Of a stretch of DNA of 25,328 bases, positions 16,841 to 24,689 are shown one piece after another. Source of the stretch: Bremia lactucae (taxonomy: Eukaryota; Oomycota; Peronosporomycetes; Peronosporales; Peronosporaceae); assembly GCF_004359215.1 (NCBI RefSeq), contig NW_027152052.1:189859-215186 (forward strand). Direction: 5' to 3'. The translations under genes and the position numbers were made by a program. The stretch's first letter is position 1. Each line of letters opens with the position of its first letter. Below the pieces are notes generated by a model. It ran no database searches and had not been told where the DNA came from. It worked only from the letters and a program-made list of their open reading frames with translations.

Positions 16841-17108
16841 TTATTCTACTACTGAACTTATTATATTAATATCTTATTAACTATGGCGTCCCTTGCGCAC
16901 CGCACAATCGTGTCTTGAAACGATTGGCGGGATTAATCTAGACGTGAATCAACCAATCAATTGAGCTAATGTCTTATTGCATCAATAATATCAAATTTGG
17001 TATTATTGGAACTATGTAGGTCCAAATAATGAAGACATTGATTTTGTATTTCTTTGCTTTTTTTCTCGCATAGGACATAATACTTATGTAACGTGACACT
17101 CCGTTAAA
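16841..17108 (-). repeat. Family-2 LTR 5' half, inverted and truncated
   Basis: The minus strand from 17108 downward matches 5176-5430: TAACGGAGTGTCACGTTACA, TAAGTATTAT, ACCAAATTTGATAT, GCAATAAGACATTAGCTC, CACGATTGTGCGGTGCGCAA. It stops at about 16841 and joins RT coding sequence directly, without gag or protease. The second half of the LTR is therefore missing here. Confidence 0.8.
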
Positions 17109-17189
17109 TTACGCCCCCTTAATCAACAGTGACCAGTGTAAGGTCAACTAGTACTTACCTGTCCTAGTGAAAGGTCCCCCGTGCCAGGT
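17109..17189 (+). other. Retroelement leader fragment, + orientation
   Basis: AAGGTCAACTAGT.., then AGTGAAAGG and CCCCC at 17140-17180 match the leader of element 2 (5590-5635) in the same orientation, while the adjoining LTR half is inverted. This marks a rearrangement junction near 17109. Confidence 0.55.
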
Positions 17190-18075
17190 AACATGTGGCA
17201 GCACTAACCGCAAGGTCACAGATTCGAGATCCGTCAATGGCCGCAAGTTTAAGCCTATAGGGTGCTTTTGATGTTTGGGGTTCATCAGCGCTATCCTGCC
17301 AGATAGTGGCACCCCTTAGTTTTTGTACTGTAATTTACAGCATGAGAAAAATAATGTGGCTCCAAAACAATGGTCGATGAGAAAAGAACGGTCAGAAACG
17401 TCTTGAATGAAGAAATGGACGTGAGATCAATTCATTCGCAAATAACACAATCAATATTTCACTCTTGGTTTAACAGTATCGGCCACAAGTAACTGCCTAT
17501 CATCTTATAGAACGACTTGACATCTGAGCTTGGCACATATAACGAAAACGAGTGACCTCTAGACATTTTTGCCCTCACAATACGTAAAGACCGTCGTTGA
17601 TCTCGGCAAAAGAACTCGTACGTTTGTTATAGCATATGACGCTAAGAAGCACCCTCTGTAGTGCGTTACATAGATGGGCCGGTGGGTGTGTATCCTTCCG
17701 CGTATGCCTTGCCCAGTATGGTATCTAAAGTGCCGAGTCGACAGACATTGGACGCCATCACTGCTCAAAATGGTCTAGCGGTCATGATTCAGCGGCGGTG
17801 GGACATATTTACCGCGATAGAAGGCTCGTTGGCGTCGAATGCGGGCAGAGCAACTGTATTTCTTCGCACGTAAAGATTGTGAGACAGCTACAGCATTCAC
17901 TTCGCAAATTAGCTATTCAGCAAAGCAGCGAGAGCTGCTCATACTATTAGGCCATTTTGCTTATAGATTTATGTGTTGTTGACGGCCGACAAGTGGACTA
18001 AATAAGAGGTTAGGACACTACGCTCATGAGTGTACTGCCCCACGCCCAGTACCGAGAGGTACTGATTGGACATTT
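17190..18075 (+). pseudogene. Gag-like remnant with half a zinc knuckle
   Basis: Sense frames on + are weak but readable: EEMDVRSIHSQITQ (about 17420), the 70-codon frame 17661-17873 ending in WDIFTAIEGSLASNAGRATV, and at 18000-18050 LGHYAHECTAPRPVPRG, the second half of a CCHC knuckle that closely resembles the motif of element 2 (YAYRCSAPRPMPK at 6560). The first two Cys are lost. Whether it is Gypsy or copia gag cannot be told: the leader speaks for Gypsy, the ASNAGRATVFLR segment is reminiscent of copia gag. Confidence 0.5.
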
Positions 18076-18189
18076 TCGTTTATGACCTTTTGTTGCGCAA
18101 TTGCACCGCATTTTTAAATGCACGTGCTGGCGATACCGTTACCGGTGTGCGTTATCTCTCCTGTAGGTGGCAACTAATCACTGTGCAAA
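18076..18189. other. Spacer upstream of LTR copy c
   Basis: No motif is recognised. It probably includes the diverged first part of the family-1 LTR whose recognisable body starts at about 18190. Confidence 0.3.
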
Positions 18190-18437
18190 GTGATTTTTAT
18201 AAATTATATTATATATAATCAGTCTTAAATCTACTTTCTACATGGTGTGCACCAGAAGACAGGCAACCGCTTCCGTGACGTTACTTGTCTAAGGGCAAAA
18301 GTGCGTTAGGTATGGTTGCCTTAAGCGCCCACCGACTGCCTCGCTGCATATGAAAGAAGACGGTCAAACCGTTTCTTCTCTGTGCCCGAATGTATGTGCT
18401 TTGTAGTACGAGGTCGCTTTAGAAGCATTTGCCTACA
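18190..18437 (+). repeat. Family-1 LTR (copy c), strongly diverged
   Basis: Aligns by eye with 23175-23407 and 4840-5061: ATAATCAGTCTTAAATCTAC, CCGCTTCCGTGACG, AAGCGCCCACCG, TGCCTCGCTGCA, AAGAAGACGGT and GAATGTATGTG. It carries many substitutions and short insertions, more than copies a and b show against each other, so it is the oldest of the three. Confidence 0.7.
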
Positions 18438-19416
18438 TCTCTGTGGGATAAAATCAAGCAGCACTTTTTATGGCAACACGCTAATGTGACGATACGAAGC
18501 ACCGCAGTATCAAAATCGCAAGAGTGTTTTGACCGACAACCACGTCGTCTCTCTTGCATCATATGCACATTATGAGCTATTATGCGCTTGCCTTTTTGGT
18601 CAAAGACAAATTTCCGCGGTGGCAAAGGGAACATCGTTGACGAAGAGCTTGAGTGACGCTGTTATTTTTGCGATGGCATGCATTTTTAATTGGTTTAGCG
18701 CTGCAGTACTATCATATTCAGCGCATCGGACTTAAACTCTCTCGCGTGTGGATCTGATTTTATTTTGCTGCGGAGTTCGAGACGTTGTCATGCTGTCTGG
18801 GCTAGTATTGAAGTAGATAATTTTCCATCAAAGCGGTAACTCCCACGTAATCAAAAGAAAGCAGGAAAATGCGCAAGCTCCTGTTTTGGAGAGAATAAAT
18901 GATATCGGATATCAGGATGTTATCGTTGTCGAATAAGCTACTGCCAACTTAAACTGCCAGGATATTTGACACGATTTTTGTCGAGATTCGAGAAACTAGT
19001 GCTGGCTGGCACCCACAATTTAAAGCAACGCCGCATTGGTGCCTACAGAAGTAGGATAATGCGCTTTAGAGGCCTATTCGGTTGAAAACTTATGGAGTGA
19101 ATGAAACGACGCGCTAATAGCTAGCACTGCTTCACTACTAGCCAATCTGCACTTATAACAGTGGAAGAGAGGTGCCTCCAACTTCGCGTACACGGGCGAT
19201 ACCGCCAACCAGAATCATCCTGCGATGACTCCGACAATATTACAGCATCGTTACTGTCGAAGTCAGTAGCTTTAAAGCACGAGATTCAACTTCTTTGCGA
19301 GGGCTTTGCTCGGATTTAGTTCTCTTTTGACGGGTCAGCCTGCAAGGCGGCAACTCTGGAGCTACACTTAGTTGTGTAGCTGCTAGTGATGTAAAGTTAT
19401 AAGTAGATGCTCAGGC
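18438..19416. other. About 1 kb without recognisable gene
   Basis: Overlapping frames at 18529-18735 (+) and 18634-18419 (-) encode peptides with no motif I know. The Cys/His residues in the minus frame (CDFDTAVLRIVTLACCHKKC) are not in a regular knuckle pattern. The rest is non-coding by inspection. Position suggests the decayed 5' part of the element that contains 19417-20190. Confidence 0.35.
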
Positions 19417-20190
19417 GTTTAGGAGGGGAGGTAACCCGCCTTTAACTCCAATTGGAGGTGACTTCACGAGACAGGATCACCGTCCGACTCGAAGACAATC
19501 ATAGCGCCTCCGGTCCGCCCGGGGCGAGTCCGTCAAACCTTTCGGTTCTGACGAGACAGATCAAGTAATGATTTTGAGGATATTCGAATCCCCGGGCTTT
19601 CTTGATGCGGAGTTACTTTTTGACGAATCCGATGAAAAATACAATATCGTTGATGCTAAAATGCATTATCAGGAACAAAGTGATTGCTAAGATCACTTCG
19701 AGAGGGATGTTAGCCCCAGTGCGAACATTAGCCGACGGGAGAGGGACTGTAATATGTTGCGATTCTCCCCCAAAAGAAACCTGGCTCTCTTCTAAGAGCA
19801 GCTTAGTTCTTTGGTCTGGCATAACAAAGAGCGGTATAAACACCGTTGGTTCGACTCTTTCAGGTTTGCGAAGCCTGATGAGGATGAAAACGAGCTCTTG
19901 ATCGATTCCTTTCTTTTGGCATTGATGATACACTTGAAAGCGTGCTTAAAATGTAACCCCCTTGTTTCAAGCTTAAGAAAAAGAGAAGCATTCATTTAGA
20001 ATGTGCAAAGCGCAGACCGCGACGCCTAGCTTGACAATCTGCTATATTTACATAAGCATGGACTGCGCCCTTAAAGCAGCAGGTACATAGTTTTCCCACG
20101 AGAGGCAAGGTAAGCATACATCTCTAGACAAACGGTGCAGGCGCCGACTACGGACCGTTTTTCAAACCGGCCTTAGAGAGGTGTACCCCC
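19417..20190 (+). pseudogene. Unidentified retroelement-associated coding region, copy 2
   Basis: This is the + strand relative of 12340-11558 (minus). Matching segments in order: PPLTPIGGD (about 19438-19464), RIFESPGFLDAELLFDESDE (19576-19635), RERDCNMLRFSPKRN (about 19737), the WSGIT and GIT-type segment with FRFAKPDEDENELLIDSF (19811-19920), and RDA-stop-LDNLLYLHKHG (about 20020). Stops and frameshifts break it. The two copies are clearly diverged, which argues for two old insertions and for coding constraint in the past, since Lys-Pro-x-Glu-Asp-Glu and Asp-Ser-Phe positions are kept. Function unknown. Confidence 0.5.
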
Positions 20191-20589
20191 TTGAATTTCC
20201 AAATGCAGAATCAGGTGACATATGAGAAATTTCGATTTTCTCACCGGAAGATAGTACTTTGTACCGGGCATAACAAATTTAGTTCAATTGAATATGAACG
20301 ATCCAGTCCAATCCGTTTAGATTTTGCTTGGACTATATTTTGTACTCCTTAGGTTACGAGTGTAAGAGGTTCTTTAGGCTTAGATTTTCTGATCTACGGA
20401 GGATTTTTACTCTATTCCAGCCATCATTAGGATAGACTTACCCACAACATGCGAGATATTTAGCTCTACTTCAGCTACATCCGATATATTTGCGAGCACT
20501 TTAGCACTATCACCACCTTATAATCTTATGTCAACTTCTGAAAACATTGGCCGCATATATAAGTGCGCGAACTGCAATCATATACTTGA
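20191..20589. other. AT-rich stretch with a TATA-like word
   Basis: No coding signal is recognised. CATATATAAGTG at 20564-20575 is TATA-like and lies about 60 bases before the open frame at 20590. Confidence 0.35.
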
Positions 20590-20946
20590 GACTTTATCAA
20601 TTTACCTATATTCATAATTTCAATCACTGTTTTTTTGGCACTTTTGAGCGATTATCACGTGCCGTATTTGCACTGGAAGCACTTGTCTAGAAACAAAACG
20701 TTATCTAAGGGCTTCTATTACAGTCTCACAATCAAATTGAAATATGGATATACTGATCCTCAGCACGAATTTCTTTATTTTATGCATAATTCGTACAAGG
20801 TCTTCTATGGACCTTACTGCTTCATTTGCTACTGCAGGAAAGGACTGCTTGATACCAAAAGTTCGCTATACATGCCCTCGCTTCAAAGCCCTTTTGGGTT
20901 ACCCTGCAATTTAATTGACTGCCGAGTCTTTTTTTATCATCCGTAG
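20590..20946 (+). CDS. Hypothetical ORF, no ATG, hydrophobic N-terminus
   Basis: The frame is open from 20590 (after TGA at 20587) to TAG at 20944-20946, about 118 codons, but has no ATG near its beginning. The first 25 residues are hydrophobic (FINLPIFIISITVFLALL), followed by an aromatic-rich, basic region (HWKHLSRNKTLSKGFYYSL, FYGPYCFICYCRKG) with several Cys. It could be the hydrophobic leader or membrane segment of a small protein, or a continuation of the decayed protein ending at 20190. I recognise no family. Confidence 0.25.
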   Translation, partial: DFINLPIFIISITVFLALLSDYHVPYLHWKHLSRNKTLSKGFYYSLTIKLKYGYTDPQHEFLYFMHNSYKVFYGPYCFICYCRKGLLDTKSSLYMPSLQSPFGLPCNLIDCRVFFYHP

Positions 20947-20949
20947 TCT

Positions 20950-22075
20950 ATTTATTTTGAACCCTCGATGTTGCCTGTGTTAAGCGAGTTGAGGTCAAAA
21001 ATATCATCATCGTCACGGACTTGAGAGGATACCAAACTAATATTCGTCGGACCTGACATCACGACTGATAACCACTTGCCCAGCGTTGGTGTTATAAATG
21101 CGATATGCCTATGATACTTCTTTATAGCTTACAAGAATACCTGCGAGCTTTGGCCTCCCAGTGAAGACGTTCTCTGTAGGAGTTAGAACATACGCTTGAC
21201 AGCGAATACGCGCATGTGCTTGATACTTGGCTTTGAGTTGTAGATTATCTGAAAGGCAATTTTGCTCTTAACCTTGGGTGATGATAGACGATTCTTAATG
21301 TAAATTGACGCCGTGGTAGCTTCCCTCCAAAAGCATTGGTCCAGTATTGCGTGATGCAACATGCTACGACCAATAGAAACAATCGTCCGTACAGCTCGCT
21401 CTACCGTGCCGTTTTTTTGATAAGCGGAAGGAATCGTCGTTTGCTGCTCAATGCCATGCTCTTCGTAGAAGTCCTTTGAAGAATTAATTGCAAATTCACG
21501 TGCTTCGTCATGTTGAACGTACGTGACCAGCTTGCGTCTTCACCTTTAATGACGTTGCTAATGATGCAGCTCTCGCTTTCCGACTCGTCTCGCAGACGGA
21601 AGTCTTCATGCAAACACTAGCTTCGTCACCATCAGGAGCAAGAATCCGCTACCTTCCACCGAATCTTCTTTCATTGGAACACAGATGTCGAAATGAAGAA
21701 GCTAAAATTTTCGTAATGACGTTTCTTTCGATTGCTTGGAAATTGCTTCTCAACCATCTTTCCTTGCTTACAACCACGACATAAGCCTTGTGCATTCGAT
21801 TTAGTGGGTACGGAAGCGTCTATTATCATCCCGGTGACGACCACTTCCGCAGAATGTCCAGAGAAGCATGACACATTCGTGCATGTAGATCGATGTCGCG
21901 TGTTAATGTCGTTGGATTAGCCGAACCGTGTGACGTACAAACCCAATATAGACCAACGACGAAGTCCGCCGTTTGCCACCACTTGTGCAGTCGATTTTTG
22001 CAAAATTTGAATGCGTTTACCTTCAAGAAGTACTTGAAATATGCCACTTCTGTCAATCTGCGGTAATTTTGGAGA
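20950..22075 (-). pseudogene. Ty1/copia element A: GAG-pre-integrase and integrase
   Basis: Reading the minus strand downward from 22075: a pre-integrase stretch (QIDRSGIFQV), the HHCC finger as DLHARMCHASL (H-x4-H) followed by CRGCKQGKMVEKQFPSN (C-x2-C) at 21780-21730, then the core and C-terminal part with FNMTKHVNLQLI, SKRRFLPLIKK (21613-21401), ERAVRTIVSIGRSMLHHAIL (about 21400-21340) and YRIYNTNAGQVVISRDVRSD (about 21110-21045). That last block is the copia integrase tail before RT. Many frameshifts are present and the RT is absent. Orientation and order agree with one copia integrase. Confidence 0.82.
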
Positions 22076-22079
22076 GGAG

Positions 22080-22385
22080 TGTCTAATATAGAGCAAAATG
22101 TGAAGTGAATATATTTAGGTCCTTAGTTCGCAAATTGCTTTGCCTCCTCTAAGCTACTTATTTCATATGTATAAGATAAACTATACCAGTCCTACTGATT
22201 TATTAAGACCAATGAAAACCCTTATCTTTCTAAATGTTTCTAGATGTTTTCTAGAAGCTTCTTTAGTGTCGTAATCAAATGACGTCAGATAGTGACGTCA
22301 TGTCCGTAATCCGCAGTACTGTTTGTAATCATGTCCGTAATCCGGTAACGTGTGTTCAACATGTAGAAGCGGAGAAATACTAACA
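22080..22385 (-). repeat. Ty1/copia LTR (element B), 306 bases
   Basis: On the minus strand it starts TGTTAGTATTTC at 22385, directly after the polypurine tract GAGTGGGAG (22394-22386), and ends ATATTAGACA at 22080, giving TG..CA ends with short inverted termini (TGTTAGTAT / ATATTAGACA). It contains two perfect TGACGTCA boxes and a repeated CATGTCCGTAATCCG. It follows the RNase H end of element B, so it is that element's 3' LTR. Below it lies pre-integrase sequence of element A. Confidence 0.88.
22280..22344. promoter_or_regulatory. Two TGACGTCA boxes and a duplicated 15-mer in the copia LTR
   Basis: TGACGTCA, the palindromic CRE consensus bound by bZIP factors of the CREB/ATF type, occurs at 22280-22287 and 22293-22300. 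CATGTCCGTAATCCG occurs at 22299-22313 and 22330-22344. Clustering in the upstream third of the LTR (U3) suggests enhancer sites; binding is inference. Confidence 0.55.
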
Positions 22386-22850
22386 CTCCCACTCACCGCT
22401 GATGCTAGTTGCGCTTGGGTCGATGCCACTGGCCTGCATCAGGCAACGAAGTTGCTTAGTCGCCAGTGCCTTAGCTAACATGTCTGCGAGCTGATCCTCC
22501 GCAGGCATGTACTTCACCGCGATGATATCTCTAGCCACGTTCCCCTGGATAAAGTGGTGACGGACGTCGACGTGCTTGGTCCTAACATTATAGACAGCAT
22601 TGTAAGCAAGCCCGATTGCGCCTTGGTTATCTTCCCAGACCCGTGTGGCTCCCACTTCTTCATGACCGAGATCCTTGAGCATCGCCCGAACCCACAACAC
22701 TTCCTAAGTACACAGGCTTAAAGCCATGTATTCTACTTCCACTGAACTTAACGCCACCGTACGTTGATACTTGGACTTGAAAACCACTGGTGCACCACCA
22801 ATCATCATCATCGTTCCTGACACCGAGCGTCGGTCGTCAATATTACTATA
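22380..22850 (-). pseudogene. Ty1/copia element B: RNase H C-terminal part
   Basis: From 22850 down: DDRRSVSGTMMMIGGAPVVF, then KYQRTVALSSVEVEYMALSL, an in-frame TAG (22706-22704, replacing the Gln of CTQE), VLWVRAMLKDLG, WEDNQGAIGLAYNAVYNVRT, KHVDVRHHFI, YMPAEDQLADMLAKAL. This is the classic copia RNase H with the EDN and KHxDxRxHFI motifs. The terminal codons GEWEC run through the polypurine tract and the stop TAG lies inside the first six bases of the LTR. The domain is cut at 22850 by the family-1 LTR. Confidence 0.92.
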
Positions 22851-23407
22851 TGTAACGGGCTAAAGTTGCCCTAATGTTACACAGTCCCCGTTAGTACACG
22901 TGATGTACTTAAGGGGATGGTTAATTACTAAATTATAATAATTAGACCTAACACTCGGGTGTGGTGCGCATTTGTGACCAACCCTTGTGTATGTGACGCA
23001 CATGTGGGCATTCACATTAGGAGGGATGACGCCTAGCGTCAACCATGATGACGGCTAGCGTCATCCTTTACGCGAAGTATCTACAAAGATACGCTCGCAA
23101 TACATATTAAGTGTTATCTATAGATATAACATTTTAATTGGTAAATATAGGTATTTGTATTTAATTCTATTAAATAATATAAATTAGTCTGAAAACTACT
23201 TCCTACTTGGAAAGTGCGCATGAGGAGACGGATTACCGCTCCCGTGACGACACTTAACCAGAGTTCTTAGTGTGTTGGGTGAGGTCGCTAACGCGCCCAC
23301 CACAACTACCTCACTGCACGCAAGAGAAGCAGGCTAAACCGCTTCCTCGCTGTGCTAGAATGTGTGTCTAATTCGAGCGTGGCCGCATAACGACGTGCCC
23401 GTCTTCA
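22851..23407 (+). repeat. Family-1 LTR (copy a), full length, 5' LTR of Gypsy element 4
   Basis: It starts TGTAACGGGC at the point where copia coding sequence is interrupted, and is followed by gag on the same strand. The end (CTTCA, 23407) is inferred from copies b and c. Internal features are a 31-base hairpin (22886-22916), the inverted repeats TGACGCCTAGCGTCA (23027-23041) and GATGACG/CGTCATC (23047-23065), and an AT-rich central part. As the only copy with a clean 5' end in copia it is the youngest. Confidence 0.85.
23027..23065. promoter_or_regulatory. Paired TGACG..CGTCA inverted repeats in family-1 LTR
   Basis: Two near-palindromes, 23027-23041 and 23047-23065, carry TGACG half-sites facing CGTCA half-sites with 5-base spacers. 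The same pair is kept in LTR copy b (4688-4704, 4710-4726) despite overall divergence. They resemble spaced CRE/TGA-type bZIP sites. Confidence 0.5.
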
Positions 23408-23451
23408 CTTTGTAGCACTAGAAATTCTTCCCATGACCCGCAGCTCTGCGT

Positions 23452-24427
23452 GTGTACGTGAGGATGAGCCTCAATATTGAGTGGGCTCATTTATCCCACC
23501 TCTCCAAACATCATCGGGAGGTGGCAGGGCTTATCGCGCAGGGACTTGGTGAACAAGCCCTGACCAGGCTCCTGGGTAGTCCTCCTGAGCAACATGTTGC
23601 TCAGTTGGAGCAGTTTGAGGCTATAGTGCTCGGGCAGCGGAGGGCCGCGTCCGAGGCAGGGCCATGCTGCGGCGGAGTCCGCCACCCAGACTCAGGATGA
23701 GCTGAGACATGAGCAGGCTCGGAGCGAGGTCTCATCAGGACTGTTGAGATGCTATCTGCCCGGCCGCATCAGCCGAGGTCCATTCGGATGGATCCGCCCA
23801 AGTTCGATGGACTGCGGCGCACACGATTGTCCACTGGCTTTTAGCCGTGGAACAATGCGGTGTCACCCAGCTCAACGAGGACGACAGCCGGATGGTGTCG
23901 TACGCCATGTAGCATCTGCGCGGTAAGGCCTTAGAGTGGGCTTACTCGGCGCTTATGACGGACATTAGGCATTCCCTACAGAAGGATCTTTAGAAAAGAT
24001 TCGCGCGATGTACCAGCCGCCGAACAACGAAGTGTTGCTTCAGGCGCGCTTCTTTGGGGCGCGACAGGCGAAGCGGTCTCTGCAAGAGTATGAGCAAGAG
24101 ATGCGATCGCTGTCGGCGTCCATTACCGTAGGTCCGATCCAGGAGCACATTAAGGTGCCCACGTTTATGAACGGACCACGGCATGGCCCACCGCGACAGG
24201 CCCTTTTCAGAAAGGTGCCGCCAACTATGGAAGAGGCAATCCAAATTGCCTCGGCTGAGGAGCAATCCTACAACAGTGCCTCGGCGATAGCTTGGTATAA
24301 GCCGTCGGTCGAGTGGTCAGATGCCACTCCCATGGAGTTGGGCAATGCAGACTTGGTCTGTTTTAAATGCGGCAAGCGCGGCCATATGATGAATCGCTGC
24401 TATGGCAGGGTCCGTACTGGGGCATAG
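23452..24427 (+). pseudogene. Gypsy element 4: gag with intact CCHC zinc knuckle
   Basis: The first frame (ATG at 23464, in a frame open from 23452) reads NIEWAHLSHLSKHHREVAGL.. to a TGA at 23698-23700. The capsid part continues with shifts around 23770-23990: IRMDPPKFDGLRRT, VEQCGVTQLNEDDSRMVSYA, LRGKALEWAYSALMTD. The frame 24008-24427 then gives LQEYEQEMRSL, the basic middle, and the nucleocapsid knuckle CFKCGKRGHMMNRC (C-x2-C-x4-H-x4-C) at about 24357-24398. The LRGKALEWA block is the hallmark of retrotransposon gag. Two or three indels and a stop within the capsid part make it defective. Confidence 0.88.
23585..23604. repeat. 20-base perfect palindrome in gag of element 4
   Basis: CTGAGCAACATGTTGCTCAG, with no loop. 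Confidence 0.97.
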
Positions 24428-24689
24428 ATTCCCAGCAAGAGGACTCCCTTTCCAAAGGACGATGGCAAGAACCAGCGTGCGAGACGCATGAGTTCTGCAT
24501 TGACTACTGAGAGATCGGGAAATGCATGAGCGCAGTAGGGGCGGGATGCCCTACTGATGCGGACTCTGAAGCTACCCCTAAGTTCAGAGTTGTGGAACAA
24601 ATGAGCACAGTCCCTGAGGTCTTGGAATTTCGGGCCTCAACCCTGCTGGTCTATAGCACTCATGTAAGAGGTATGACCAGGTGATGACC
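24428..24689 (+). pseudogene. Gypsy element 4: gag-protease junction
   Basis: After the gag TAG (24425-24427) the sense strand holds a broken spacer with a polar reading (PFPKDDGKNQRARRM, LTTERSGN). An 8-base perfect hairpin lies at 24533-24556. In intact relatives gag and protease are expected in one frame, so the TAG and following shifts are lesions or a recoding point; nothing here supports recoding. Confidence 0.5.

Noticed and set aside
17200..17262. tRNA-like 3' half (CTAACCGCAAGGTC, ATTCGAGATCC)
   Set aside because: The B-box fit needs mismatches, the T arm does not pair well, and no matching 5' half was found.
20110..20170. Local inversion between the two copies of the unidentified region (shared CTCTAGACAAAC)
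   Set aside because: The protein-level order RDxWLDxL is co-linear in both copies; the reverse match is short and can be chance.
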